Shown piece by piece: positions 22,817 through 34,876 of a stretch of 64,000 bases of DNA; positions within the stretch are counted from its first letter, which is position 1; every line of letters starts with the position of its first letter. A program made the translations under genes and the position numbers. The stretch spans positions 9,858,001-9,922,000 of the forward strand of contig JBHGNT010000010.1 in NCBI GenBank assembly GCA_043228905.1. Direction: 5' to 3'. The notes under the pieces were generated by a model. The model was given only the letters and a program-made list of their open reading frames with translations. It did not search any database and was not told the origin of the DNA. This DNA is from Azolla caroliniana. Taxonomy: Eukaryota > Polypodiophyta.

Positions 22817-25800
22817 ACGTCGCATGTTGAGGGGCGGTAAGCGGATTTCTTGCATTTGATTGATCGTTGTGAAGAATTCCTTCTTGGGGCTGGCTATCCA
22901 TGTTGAGGTGTTGTAGTCGACGAAGGGAGAGGGAGGGGTTCGACCAAAACTGATGTAAGTTGGAAAGAAGCAGGTGTCGATCATGGTTTCGAAATCCCGT
23001 TTGTAGATGGCGGGTAGTACGTTGACACGGGTCCAAAGGCCAACCAGTTAACAATGTGTGGGGCATTTATTCAAATCCAATGCGAGACCCCACATCGGGT
23101 GGTAGTGCTGCTTGAACGCAAGGGTCTCATAAGGGCCAAAGTTGAGGAGAATGAGCAGCAGTTGCAAAAAACAAAGGTTGGCTTGGATGTCGGGGTCAAG
23201 GATGTCGAGGTATGTACGGAGGAAACGCCGCATGACACGGATCATTCTAGCTTCTGTCGGAGATGTGCGAGGGTGTCGTGGAAACACGGGCCAGTTGAAT
23301 TGGAGGGTGGGTAGTCGTGCCTGGGCTGCCTGAAATTCGTGCCACGGCCAACGTCGTGGGAGTGGAAAAAAGGAGCGGTTTGTGCGCATCTCTAGAGGGT
23401 GCAGGGCAAACCATTCCTGGAAGGTCGGGTGCTCGAACCATGGGAGCCGCCACGGGGGTTGAATGCCGGGTGGCTCGATGAGTGGGTCGACCACAGGGTG
23501 GTGCCATCCTCGAGTTGAGGTGGGGTTGGCGGTCGCCCAAGTAGACATCTTATCTCGGTAAACATGTGGGCAAAGGAAGATATCGACTTGGGGTTCGGAG
23601 GCGACTTCGGGGTAGTAGGTGTAGAGGTGGGTGAGTAGTATGGGGGGTCTCGTAGAAATCAAACTCCTAGGGGAATGGGGGCTGCAGATTGGCTATCGAG
23701 GCAGGTGTCCCAACCTTCACCGTGTTCGATGTAGTCAAGAGCAGCTTGGAGGCTGTGGGTGAGTTGGTAACGATCTACCAAGTCAGTGTAGAATGCCGCA
23801 ACATTGAATCGAGAACTTGTGTGGTGCAGTAGTGGGGGGGTAGTGAAGATAGGAGGTGCACGAGGGGGTGGTTGAAAGGGAGGGCTTTGCGGAGTATGAC
23901 GTCTGTGAATGCCCCACTTGAGTGTGTGGAGCGGGAAAGGATTGGCGGATGTGGAGGTGGAAGGGTGGGGGGTAACGGGGTTGGGCAAGAGGGGGTGTGC
24001 AAATGGGGTTGCGGCCGAACATGGGGTGTGTATGATCAGGTATGTGGTGTTCGCTGAGGTGTGGAAGGGGGGGTGGGGAGTGTTGAGGAGGGGGGGAGGG
24101 GGGAGGAATTGGAGGTGGGGGAGGTGACGGTGGTGATGAGGTATGGTTAGGGGGTGGGTGATGGTCGGTATCATTAGGTGAGTCCAGGTTCCACTCTGGG
24201 TTGATAGCGAGCGAGCGAGGGGTGGGCGGGGTTCGGGGATAGTAGTGCGTGGGCACGAGCTTCATCGAAGGTCATAAGTTGGTACTCACGGGAGACGTCG
24301 AGGTAGAGTTCTAACTCTTGGATGTCGTCAGCCTCGAGGTCGGTGGGCCAGTTGAACGCTACACATTCTATACTGAATATGTGGGTACAAATCCCAATTT
24401 CCTAGGCGTTTTGCCGAGCGCGGATTAACCAAAGGAACCCCAAAGGGGGAACGTAGGCAGTAGCGCTCTCCAGCATGGCCCGAGTGAGGGTGTCGATGAT
24501 TCAGTGTAAGTGCACAAGCGTGGTGAAGAGTTGGGCCAATTGGTTATCGTGGACTTGCATCGTGACATCGGAAGTGTAAGCGAAACACACCAGGTCGGGG
24601 ATGTCTAAGTTTGGGGTTATGGCGGTATGGAGGTAGGCCATGCCTTTGAGAAACAAGACAGGAAGGTGTTGGGGGAAGAGGTCATCTGCCGGTGGTAGGG
24701 GCTCGTTGGTGACCTCTTGGTACAACATGAAGAGTGCTAGGGCGTGGTTGTCTTCCAGAAGTACGCGGACGAACGTCATCTGATCGGGTGGGGTGGTCTC
24801 GTCGAAGAATGCGCGACATGTAGCAGCTAACGAGCGCCTAAATCATATTCGGAGTAACGAGTGGAGTAGATGGGGTGGTCCGAACGGTGGAGGCGCCAAT
24901 CGTGCCTGGGGTGAGGGCGTGCTCGAGGGTAGCTTTGGTGGTACGGAGTTGGGTGATGTCCTTCTCGAGCTCGGTGCACTGGCGGCGGTGTTTGATGAGG
25001 AGGCATCGATTCCGCATGTTTGCGACCTCCACTTGCTGTACCATAGCGTCATGTTCAACTTTGAGCGTTGTGATCTCGTTCCTGAGCATGTGATTTCTGG
25101 CCGTGTAGAGAGGTCCGTAGTCATAGCCGCGAGTTGTGTTTCCGTCCACTGGTGTTGCGTGGTGAGGCGTACGTACTCGGCAGAGAGTTCAACGTATGTT
25201 TGCGTGGCTTGTTCTTGGTCGTGGCATCGGGTTTGCTCAACGAACAGTTCCTTCTTGAGGAGGTCGTAGGAGGCGGCTTGGCATGCATTGGTATGGTGGG
25301 CATTCCTTACTTCGGCGGCCAAGACCTCATTCCTTGTGTAGGATTCCTGCTGTTCATTGGCGGTCTGTTGGGCCTGTGTGTGGACTTGGAGTAGGCGCCG
25401 ATTCACGACGGAAGTCATCTTGAGGATGTCTATCACCATGTCGGGTTTGGGGGTGGTAGAGGGTGTTGAGGTAGGATGAGTGGTTGTGGCAATGGGTGGA
25501 TGAGGGCGGGGAACAAGGGCTGGTAAGGGTTCTAGTGGGGTGGTCGTTAGGGTGGTATCAGGGGTTGGTTGGGAGGGAACAACCGGGCATGGAGACGATG
25601 GTGGGTTAGGGTTCTCGGGAGGGGGCATGGGGGTTGCGACCACCGAGGCATCGATGGGTGGTGGGTTGTGGCGGGCCAGTTTATGGGGTCGAGGGTGCGG
25701 GGTGTCGTCGGTAAGCGTGGGGGATGGTGGCTGGGTGGTGGTGCCAGGGGAGGCTGGCGAGGTTTCACCACGGATAGAGGCTGTCGGGGTGGAAGGGGTA

Positions 25801-26863
25801 GGTCCACCACGTTCTGAGGGTCACGAAGGATTGTCTCCGTGGTGCAACTGCGAGTACGAGGGGTCGTGGCCGTGGTCTGATGGGACACATAGTAGAATGT
25901 TGTAGAAAATTCCTGGATTTCCGCGGGGGTGAATTCACGTGTCTGGAATTCTTTTGTGCATTGGGTGATATCCTCGGGGGTATCGAGGGTATCCTCGGCC
26001 GCCACATGGGTGATTTGTGGTTGTTTGTGCGCGGGTGGGCGGTCAAATTCGCCTTGGTAGACTTGTCTTAAGAAGTCACGTTCCAGGATGTAGAGGCGCT
26101 TGGGTTGACCTTGTATGGTTATCTTGTGGCATCATTCCTGGCAGCGTATGTAAGGAGGAGCTGGAGGGCTGATAATGAACTTTGTGCACAGGTAAGGAGT
26201 GAGGAACCATGCGAAATTGGCTACCGATTTGGGACGTGTTTGCCATTCCATGACCCTTTGAACGAGTTCATGGGCCCATTGGACCAGTTGAGGGTCGTGC
26301 GCCCACTTGAGGAACTCACCAGTGATGCGGGTGATAGCGTTAGTGGAGGCAATGTCACCAATCTGAGTGATGGCGCTACAACGATCGTGGAGGTGAGGCG
26401 GAATTTCAGTGAACCGCCATCCTTCGCGTCCGGAATACTCGGTGTAGACGACGGGGATGATGTTGGGGACGTTGCCTGAGGACTTCGTGGTGTGGAAGGG
26501 GGCACCATCCACCGACAGGTGGAGTGTAGTGCAAACGTCGGCTACGTTGAACTGGAACTCCATAGGGGTAGCATCCGCGAACGTGTGCATGCGAACATGA
26601 CCGGTATTAGGCTTGTATCCTGCGAGGAACTAGTTGACCAACTCGGGAAGTACACTCCATGGGCCAATCCCTAGGAAGAACTTTAGGCCGAGATGTGAAA
26701 GGGTGTCAAAAACATCAGGCTTGAGGTACTTGAGTTGCGTGGCGGCTGTGGGCACCCGGTAGGTACAACGGGTGTTGTTGAACTCGGCTCGAATGACCAA
26801 GGAGCCATAGCTAGCGTTAGGGAAGTATGCATGGAGGAGCTTGGTGAATGAGGTGGACGCCAT

Positions 26864-27903
26864 CGATTATAACCTGATAGGACAAGGATTAGTATAGCTG
26901 TATGGGGGTGGACCAACGCTTACACTCCCCTGCGCTCGTTTACACAGTAATAACAACAACGATAGTTTATCTATCTATTGATGTGAATGATTTATTATGA
27001 TGAGTTATGAGGATTATATTTTAAAGTAGGATTGGTTGCTTTGAAGGAGAGCGATATTTATATTTATATTTTAAAGGGACTAATGTGTGAGTGTCTCGCT
27101 TCGAACCAGGAGCGAGGGGTTGAGGAGTGCCTCTCCTCGAATCGGGGGTGGGGTGTTCGAAGAGGGCCTCTCTTCGAACCAGGGGTGAGGGGTTCGAACA
27201 ATGCCGCTCTTCGATCCAAGGGTGAGGGGTTTGAACAGTGCTGCTCTTCGAACCGGGGGTGAGGGGTTCGGGGAGTGGCGCTCGTCGAATTGGGGGTGAG
27301 GGGTTCGTGGAGTGCCTCTCCTCGAACCGGGGGTGATGCGAAGACAAGACCATGGGGGGAATGCCACGAGGCCACGAGGGAAACGACCGACGACAAGAGG
27401 ATGACAAAAACAACATGGTAGTCGAAGTGGCCGCACAGGGGTTGGGGACAACATGTGGCATTGGCGGGGGCCGAGTGAGAGAGCACAAAAAAACATATTG
27501 TAGACCTACCCATGGGAGTGTGCAATGGACCGAGGAGGAGGTGGTGGCGAGAAGCAACGCTTGGAAGGAGTGGAGGAGAGCGGTAGAAAGGAAAACGAGG
27601 GTAGAGTGCAAAACTAGAGGGGTTGGGGTGCAACACAGAGGGAGGAGGAAGAGCAGTGAGGAAGAACTGTGTTATTCACGTGTTGTCCGAGGGCCTTTGT
27701 ATGCCTTTAAGGACCCAAACCCATGACGTCTTTTCAGGGGGGAAAGGGGGGGCCTATGAGGTAGTTCTATGGGGAATTCAGTTTCCTAGTTGTTGAGTCT
27801 GGTTAAGGTTTATGGCCTTAACTTGGGCGGGGTATTTGGTCGATGTGCTTAGTTGTCGGGTGTCCTGTGTAGTCATGGTATGGTCGTGGGTGGGGAGTCG
27901 GCT
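26864..27903. other. spacer of element F between pol and accessory ORF
   Basis: About 1 kb. Holds the 37-bp minisatellite, a short A+T-rich part (26940-27080) and G+C-rich sequence up to the TGA that ends the pol frame (27906-27904). It may carry the promoter or splice acceptor for the accessory ORF, but no site could be fixed. Confidence 0.5.
27100..27330. repeat. 37-bp minisatellite in element F spacer
   Basis: Seven units with TCGA at 27101, 27137, 27174, 27211, 27248, 27285 and 27322 (spacing 36 then 37). Each unit has a GGGGTGAGGGGTTCG core and a CTCTTCGAACC core. It lies in the F spacer between the pol-frame stop and the accessory ORF. Confidence 0.9.
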
Positions 27904-29757
27904 TCATTTCGGGACCCAGAAGCGAGTGACACCTTTGTGCCAACCTTGGACGTTTATGAGCTCTTTTCTGACTCGCCAAACAACACGTTGTTGTGTGGTT
28001 TTTCACACACGATATGAAAACTAGTAAAATAATTATTTAATATTAGCTTAATGTATTGATATGGAAAGATAGATTTCATCAAGAGCTTCATAAATGTATT
28101 TTACTACGCATGAAATGGATAAACAAGCATCAAGTTATGTGAGTGAAAAGTTTGAAGAGAAAAGGGAAAAAACAAAACTATGAGATATCCCACATAGATA
28201 GGATAACATTGGAATCCCCAATATATATAGAAACCCAAAACCTATTCATTATATTAATGTGTGAAGCATAGAATGTTCAAGGTGAATTGGGTTGAATTGC
28301 GTGGATGAATGGCTCAAATGATTTTGGGTCATGGTGTACGGCCCGGTCGGGAGGCACATGTGTGCGGGTGCGCGTAGATGCGTACACTACGCGGTTGGGA
28401 CTTGTGTGCGCGGACGTGTCTACGGTTTGGTTGCGACGCATGTATGGATTGCGCATGGGCTAAACTTTATGGATGACTGGGTCATTTGGCCGAATTATAC
28501 GAACAGTCACATGCAACTAAAAGCCAAGGCCATGCAACTAAAAATGGAAGCACGCAACTAAAAGTAGAGGCAATGCAACTAAAAGTGGACATGCAAAGTA
28601 ACATTGGGAAGGGGGGATTAACAAAGAGCTCAATATATGTTCCATTATTTCCCTCTACTTTTTTTTTTCTTCTTCTTCTCCCTTCGATTCCAAAAACAAA
28701 TGATCTCTCATATTGATATCAAACTCTGGGTTTGGCTTGCTTGGCTGGCTGAATCTTTCTTGTAAAAAAAAATTATCTCTCATTTTCATATTGGACCACT
28801 CCTTATATGGTTGTTGGCTCCTTTCTTTAAAAGATTTATCTCTCATTTTTATATCCAATCCATTGTAACATGATTCTAAGTTTATAAACAATCGATTTCT
28901 TTTGCAATAAATGAATGTTTCCTCTCACGTACTCGTCTTATATGTGAATCTTGCTTGTGTTGTGTGTGTGTGTACTAATTCCTTCCAGTCTATAACCCCG
29001 ACGGTTCCGTCTCATGATCCGCACATAGTAACGGATTTTCACAACAACGTTCTCCGTGGCGTGGTCCTTTGGCGAAGGCCGCGTGGACATTCACCCACTT
29101 GCGTGGTGTGGATGACCTTGTTCCGATGTTAGGGTTACTCTGACCTTGGGTGGCCGGTTATTGTGTGAGTTCTTTTAGGTTGGGTTTTTTCACACTCCGA
29201 AGTTCGTCAAGATTGGTGGGACGTGGTTCGAGTGTTGTCGCAAAGAGTTTCTCAAACTGCGCACCATTCGCAATTTGGAAGAAGCCAATGTTTTTGCTTG
29301 GTAATAGGAGACATTCACTTACGTGACACCAATCCAAACCGAGGAGGCACGGGGTGTACAACACTTTAGGTGGGAGGACCTAAACTCCAATTGAGTGGTC
29401 ACTGTATTGTGTCTTGATGTTACATACAAAGGCTCTGAGGCAAGATGATGTGGAGCCATCGAAGCCAAGGAAGTTGTCGTTGCACGCTTCGAGGTCCGTG
29501 AAACCTAGATGCTCCCATGTTTCGAAGGAGAAAAGGGTTAGTGATGCTCTGGTATCGATTACTTCTGTTATAGGTACGCCGTCGGCGAAGCATGGTAGGT
29601 TTGTTGTCTCGGCCTTGGGGTCTATCGACCTAGCCATAACTGCAGGGTGGGCGTCACCTTGTCTTTTTAGTTTTGGTTGCGCATTGCGAAGGTCAGTTTC
29701 TAGTCGGGCCATTTGGCCTTCGGATGCTTTAAGTTTGGCATCCACTTCTTGTTGTCA
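27904..29757 (-). pseudogene. C-terminal extension of F pol: second retropepsin-like domain and tail
   Basis: Same frame as the integrase frame (30288-29755) after a single TGA at about 29757. It begins with a short helical stretch (KLKASEGQMARLETDL), then a retropepsin-like domain: ITEVIDTRASLTLFSFETWE (DTRAS where DTGAS is expected), NFLGFDGS, and after one stop near 29380 the motif CLLGLDWC, which fits the (I/L)LG-D strand of retropepsins. Another stop lies near 29140. A basic tail (RKWVNVHAAFAKGP) reaches solo LTR E2; beyond E2 (27988) the frame continues about 25 codons to TGA at 27906-27904. F already has a protease before RT, so this is a second one. Confidence 0.7.
27989..29046 (+). 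mobile_element. solo LTR E2
   Basis: 1058-bp LTR from TGTTGTGTGG to TTTTCACAACA, flanked by an exact 4-bp repeat ACGT (27985-27988 and 29047-29050). It has the plus-strand order TATATATAG (about 28216), ATGCAACTAAAA repeats (28510-28590) and AATAAA (about 28902), so it is probably plus-oriented. Same family as E1. Removing it with one ACGT restores the minus-strand F frame. Confidence 0.8.
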
Positions 29758-30800
29758 AGCCGTGAGTAGGGATTCGAGGGTGAGGGGTCCATAGTAATGT
29801 TTGAGCTTTCTCCCATTTATGAATCCTCGGATGTCAATTCCTTCGAGTGTGTGTATTCGACATGCTCCTGTCTTGGTAATCTCTGAGACTACATAGGGGC
29901 CTTCACTTCGTAATTTGAGCTTCTTTTTGTGTTGTTGAGAGGAAAATTTGACAGCCATGTCCCCTTCAGCTAGATCTTTATCCCATACTTTGTTGTCGTG
30001 CCACACCTTTCTATTGGCTTTCTTGGTCAAGAGTGCTTGGAATGCGAGAAGGTGAGTTTCGGTCAACCGTTCTAGGTTCTGTAGGCGTGACGGGAGGGGG
30101 TTCCCCTCCCATTGTTCTTGAACGGCTATCCTGAGTCTAGGGACAAGGAACTCAATGGGAAATACCGCCTCTTGTTTACATACCGGTTTGAATGGTGTGT
30201 GGCACGTGGCTACTTTGTAGGAGGTGCGGAAGGCCCACAATGCGGCTTGCTTGGAGTTTGGTGCTCCAATCAGACCACAAAGCTGCAATTATCTTCGTGA
30301 GTACTGCACATAACACCTTATTAGTGCTTTCCACTTGTTCGTTGCACCAGGGGTAATAAGGGGAGCTCTTGCGATGCGTCACCATAAACTTGCCTAGTAG
30401 GTGTGCTATCACCTCATTGAGGAAATGGAAACCTTGGTCGCTAATGATCTCAAGTGGATATCCAAACCGTGTGATGACATTTTCGTATAGGAATTTGGCG
30501 GTACTATATGGATTAGCGTTAACACAAGCTTTGGCTTTAGCCCACTTGGTAGCATAATCAGTGGTGGTGATTATGTATAGATTGAGGTTGGAAGCTGGAC
30601 TAATTGGGCCGATAAAGTCGATACCCCATTTCTTGAATGGTTGCCAAGCCACTACCGGGTTTAATGTGTTGAAATCTGTTTTTAACGTGTGCTTGAAACG
30701 TTGCCACTCGTCACACTGGCGTACATACTTGTATGTGTCTTTAAATAGTGTTGGCCACCATAGGCCGGACTGGAGGATCTTGTGTGTGGTGGACTCGTGA
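29755..30800 (-). pseudogene. integrase of element F
   Basis: Minus-strand frames 30652-30176 and 30288-29755. Catalytic core motifs: WGIDFIGP, TTDYATKWAKA, ISDQGFHFLNE and SPYYPWCNEQVESTNK, giving the D-D-E pattern of Ty3/gypsy integrases. The C-terminal domain has VWDKDLAEGDMAVKF and GPYVVSEI. The HHCC zinc-binding region (about 30800-30660) is damaged. A frame change between the two pieces makes it non-functional. No chromodomain was seen. Confidence 0.85.
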
Positions 30801-30874
30801 TTGAAATGACTGCTTCTATTTTCGCAATTAGCTTGCTCGAGGACAATGATGACATCATGGTTTGCTACACATCT

Positions 30875-33310
30875 TCAAAGTACATCATCGTTGCCTCTGA
30901 GCATCGTGAAGGGGCCACATTTTCTTAACAAGACACGTGCTTGTGTCCGACTTCGTTGTTTTAGGAAGGATGCTCCTTCGGTTAAGACACAAATGATGTC
31001 TGATGCCCATGATGGTACATTATCGATCGTGAATAATGTAGCATTTGGCGTTTCCTCATTGACTCCAGTGGCTTCTTCGCCATTTGGTATTCGTGAGAAA
31101 TGATCGGCGAGTACATGGTCTTTTCCTTTTCTCACCACCACCTTGAAGTCGAACTCGAGTAGAGTTACGATCCATCGTGATATGCGTCCTGTGGCGTGAG
31201 TCTTGTTTACCAAGTAGAGGAGGGCTTGATGATCTACAAAAAATGAGAAACGTGACGCCAAGAGGTAATGTCGAAACTTCTTCACGTTGTAAAACATTGC
31301 TAAAGCTTCTCGTTCTGTTGTGGAGTAATTTCGTTCTGCAAAGTTCTGCTGACGGCTAGCAAAGGTGATTGGTAGATCGAGTGCTCCTTCGCTAGGTTGG
31401 GTGAGGACCGCACCAATTGTGAAGGCGGAAGCATCGGTGTGAATGTGGAATTCTTTGTTCTAGTCTGGGGATCGGAGGATGGGGGCTTTAGTTAAGCACT
31501 CCTTCAAGAGCTCGAATGAGCAGGTGCAGACTTCCGTCCAGATGTACTGGTTTAGTAATGCGTAGGGTGGTCTTGCCTTGTCTGCAAACATCTTAATGAA
31601 GGGTCTATAGTAACCCGCGTACCCCATGAACCCTTGTAGTTGTTTCTCATTCTCGAGAGGTGGCATGTCAAATATGAGCTTTACTTTTGCCTTATCGGTC
31701 GAGATCCCATGTTGGGACACAACATGACCTAATATGAGTCCGTGTTTGACCCAGAATTGGCACTTGAGAGGGTTGAGGGAGAGTTTATATTCCCTACACT
31801 TTTCGAACGTCAAGCGGAGTAGTGCCATGTGGGCATTCCATTTCGAATAGCAGCACAAATCGTCGACGTAGGACTCTACCCCTTGTTGTAACCTTGCTGC
31901 GAAGATGTGGTCTGCCACCCTTTGATAGGTACTCAGGGCACTTGTGAGCCTGAAAGGCATATGTTTGTATGCAAACGTACCAAATTCGGTTGCAAAGGCC
32001 ATCTTGTGTTGATCTTCGGGGACCACCGAGATTTGGTTGTACCCTGAGAACCCATTGATGAAGCTATAGGCTTCAGCTCCTACAACTCTTTCGAGTAAGT
32101 GCTCGATGTAGGCTACCCGATAGTTGTCTTTGATGGTGGCGTCATTGACTTGTCGATAGTCAACACATATGTAGATTTGGCCATTCTTCTTCGGGACAAC
32201 TACGAGCAGGGAGACCCAAGTTGTTCGCTCAATCTGGTAGATGATGCTAGCTCCTAACATTTTATTGATTTCGGCTTTTACTTGTTGAGCGTAGTTAGGG
32301 TTCATTGGGCGCGGCCTTTGTCGGATTGGGCAGGCGTCGGCTCGCATGGGGATGCTATGGGTGACGACTTCGGCCAGTACGCCTTTCATATCTACATACG
32401 ACCATGCAAACAAGTCTCGAAATTCTATGAGGAGGGTAATCAAGGACATCTCCTCGTCCGATTGGAGATCCGTGGTGATGAACACTGGTTTGGGGTCCAC
32501 CCCATTTCTGAGATTGAGTTCTTTAACTCTCGACAGTCCATCGTATGCCTCGCCTAGGGTGTTAGGAGTACATTGTGGTCTCTTACAAACCACCGCCCTA
32601 CTCCCTTGTTCGTAGAGTTTGAATTGCTTCGGGAATTCCACCTCTGTCGAGGGCTCCCGAGTGGTCGCGCTCGCTTCCTTGCTTGTGATTCGTTGCGCTA
32701 GGTCTTCTTCGTTTACGTCCACCTGTTTTCGCTTGGGTACGAGGGTGGTGACATTAAAACACGAAATCGTGTCTCCATCCTCATCGCAACACTTTGTACC
32801 AATGGGGTACATTACATCGGTCGTGGAGAGAGTGTGCACCCAATTCATCTCGGACACATCGGAGGCCCTGGATTCGTCCTCCCTCACATTCTCTGTCCTA
32901 GGGGTAATGAATTTTTGGGGGAAGAGTTGATCCCTAGCCAAGATTTGAACTGTCTTTGTGGGATGGCATGCTAGGAGGTTTGTCTCGAAGTCAGTGGTTT
33001 CTGACCAATCATCCATGAGAGGACTGCCTTCCTCTTCATGAACTTTTTGTGTGTATGCTTTGATGCAGAAGGTTTTGTTGTTTTTACGCATATAGATTGT
33101 ATCATTCCCAAAGTCCATCACAGGGCGGCTTACACATATGAACAACCTCCCTAGTAAATAGTCGTAACCCACATGATTGGAAAATCTTGTGACGATGAAG
33201 GTGAGATTGAACTCGACCCCATGGATAGTGAAATGGTGTGCAGGGATCATGCGTTTTGGCCGTTGGATAGAACCATCTACCATTTGGAGTTTGACATCCG
33301 AAGGAAGCAT
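30875..33310 (-). pseudogene. reverse transcriptase-RNase H of element F
   Basis: A long minus-strand frame (33310-31460, 616 residues) covers the protease end (YDYLLGRLFI), a linker and reverse transcriptase: VDYRQVNDATIKDNY, FSGYNQI, the catalytic box ESYVDDLCCYSK (about 31874-31840), LNPLKCQFWV and GHVVSQHGIS. RNase H follows in 31297-30875 (HYLLASRFSFFVDHQALLYL, VRKGKDHVLADHFSR), separated by a TAG at about 31460 and frame changes. The RT box is intact. Confidence 0.88.
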
Positions 33311-34139
33311 TTTTGGGCTCCCCCACTTATGCCAACATTCGTACCTAACTATGCTTACCCCGCTTCGGTGTCGATGATCGCGTCACATGTCGTGCCGTTG
33401 TCGCAGACGGGGAGAGTGAAACTAGTGTCATCACTCTTGAAGTGAGCTTCACATATATCTACCGGTGTTCCTTGGGGTTGTTTGGGGACTGTGTTCGTAT
33501 GAGGGATGTGAGTGTGTATCTTCTCTCCATAACCTATTGACAAGCCTCCATTGAGGTGGTGAAGGATGTCATGCCATGGTTGGATGTCGAGTTTGAGCAA
33601 CTCTTCAAGTGTGAACTCTATTTCTTTGTCGAGTATATGTCGTAGTTGGGGGTTGTCAGTCACGAAGGTGCCAGTGTAGCTCTATACTTCGCGTAATGTG
33701 AGTCGTAATTTTAAATTTAATATTTGTTGGAGCAAGAATATGTTGACTTCTTTGATTGGGGTAGACTAGGAGGTGGGGGTGTCGGTTGGTGTTACGACGA
33801 GGGGGGGTTTACCCGTGTTTTGGGGTGGAAGGTTTACCCATTCTTCGAGTTGGTCGAAGTTTATGCTCGGGAGACTAAGCGACCCTTCGAACTGTTCGTG
33901 GTGTACGAGTTTGATGTACGCTTTGACCTTTTGTTTCTCAACTACTCAGTTTGGGTATGCTACTAGGTGTGCTAGCATCTGTTGGTTAGGGTTGACAAGT
34001 ATTGTTTCTACGGCTCCCTCCGGTTCTTGATCTTGCTTTGAGGTCTACATGGATGCATTTTTTTGGATTTTCGTTTCTTACACATAGTCGTGGGGAGGCC
34101 TTGGTCGTGATACTTTAAGTTATGAGTTACTCTTTGAGC
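33100..34139 (-). pseudogene. gag-pro junction and first protease of element F
   Basis: Minus strand. 33663-33355 ends in AIIDTEAG, a protease active-site strand (DTGAG expected). The frame then shifts by one base at a G run near 33358 and continues into 33310 (VDGS, then YDYLLGRLFI, the LG-R strand). Upstream (34139-33700) is a linker, with a basic stretch next to the B insertion site, broken by stops. Confidence 0.7.
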
Positions 34140-34143
34140 TCGT

Positions 34144-34802
34144 TGTCGCATTGTTACGCTTGTGCATGGGGAACGAGGCGGGACCACCGGGGTCTTGGAC
34201 CGAGAAATAGCTGAGAAGGAGGAGAGCGGAAAGGCAACATACACACTTGCACACGCACAGACACGGGAGCACACAAGAATCATAGTCCAACAACACAGCA
34301 AAACGAGACGTCTAGAAGTCCGAGTATATGAACACGTATGTATATAAATATATATATATATCGAGACGGTTACAACTAACATGCCGGCAAGGCGAACACC
34401 GACGCTTGTTCACTCACACACAGAAGAGCGAGATGGAGACTCTGCCGGAAGCACACGGGCGTTCCACGGAGCAAAGTCAGCCTCCCAAAAACCTGCGCAA
34501 AAATGGCTATGGAGAGTGGCAGAGGAGAAGGGCTCGGTCCCAGTCCGGCAGCACTTCGTCCTCTCTAACGCGCGATACCTTTTTCATTCCTCTCCCTCTC
34601 TTTTATAGCCCAAGGAGGGAGGCCGTTATCATCCGTTACATCACATTAATTCTCTCCCTATTGAATGCGTGCTACCTAGGACTTCACCTCAACCGACTTG
34701 TACCTACCTACTTACTATACAACGAAAAGTGTGCTCGTGTGTAAAGGCCGGTTTACACATGCTAAACTCGGTTTCCGCCTAGGGACTGTTTTCTTCATGA
34801 CA
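34144..34802 (-). repeat. 3' LTR of element B
   Basis: 659 bp, nearly identical to 50168-50844. Ends TGTCGC...CATGACA. Contains a short (TA)n at about 34346-34362. Confidence 0.9.
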
Positions 34803-34815
34803 TCTGCCCCCACCT
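34803..34815 (-). promoter_or_regulatory. polypurine tract of element B
   Basis: Reads AGGTGGGGGCAGA on the minus strand, directly before the LTR start TGTCATG. Confidence 0.75.
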
Positions 34816-34876
34816 AACCGCGCATCCACCGGTATGCGCCAAAATTGGCTCTTGCTGGAGAAAACCGGTCCATGCT

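Larger units (their letters stand above)
21322..26863 (-). pseudogene. accessory ORF of element F, after pol, broken
   Basis: Minus strand, ATG at 26863, last stop at 21324-21322; solo LTR E1 (21443-22816) lies inside it near the end. From 26863 to 25547 the same frame runs on, broken only by stops at about 26630 and 26132; further pieces follow in shifted frames (25643-24843, 25149-24838, 24779-24501, 24265-23659, 23662-23048, 22984-22817). Layout: an unrecognised globular head (about 26863-26100), a Pro/Thr-rich stretch (25900-25500), a likely coiled coil (25420-24900; LRNEITTLKVEHDAMVQQVE), then a long Pro-rich and Trp-rich tail. It could be a gag-like, movement-like or plant-mobile-domain protein; no family was recognised. 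Confidence 0.6.

Noticed and set aside
27021-27611. Repeat protein encoded on the minus strand
   Set aside because: The 37-bp unit is not a multiple of three, so the apparent peptide repeat cycles through all frames.
27965-27985. tRNA primer-binding site (TGGCGAGTCAGA on the minus strand) for an E element
   Set aside because: The bases are part of the F pol-frame tail once E2 is removed.
21443-29046. A single LTR element with E1 and E2 as its LTR pair
   Set aside because: E2 has its own ACGT duplication and E1 its own ACAT/ACGT; the F frames cross both sites. They are two solo LTRs in F.
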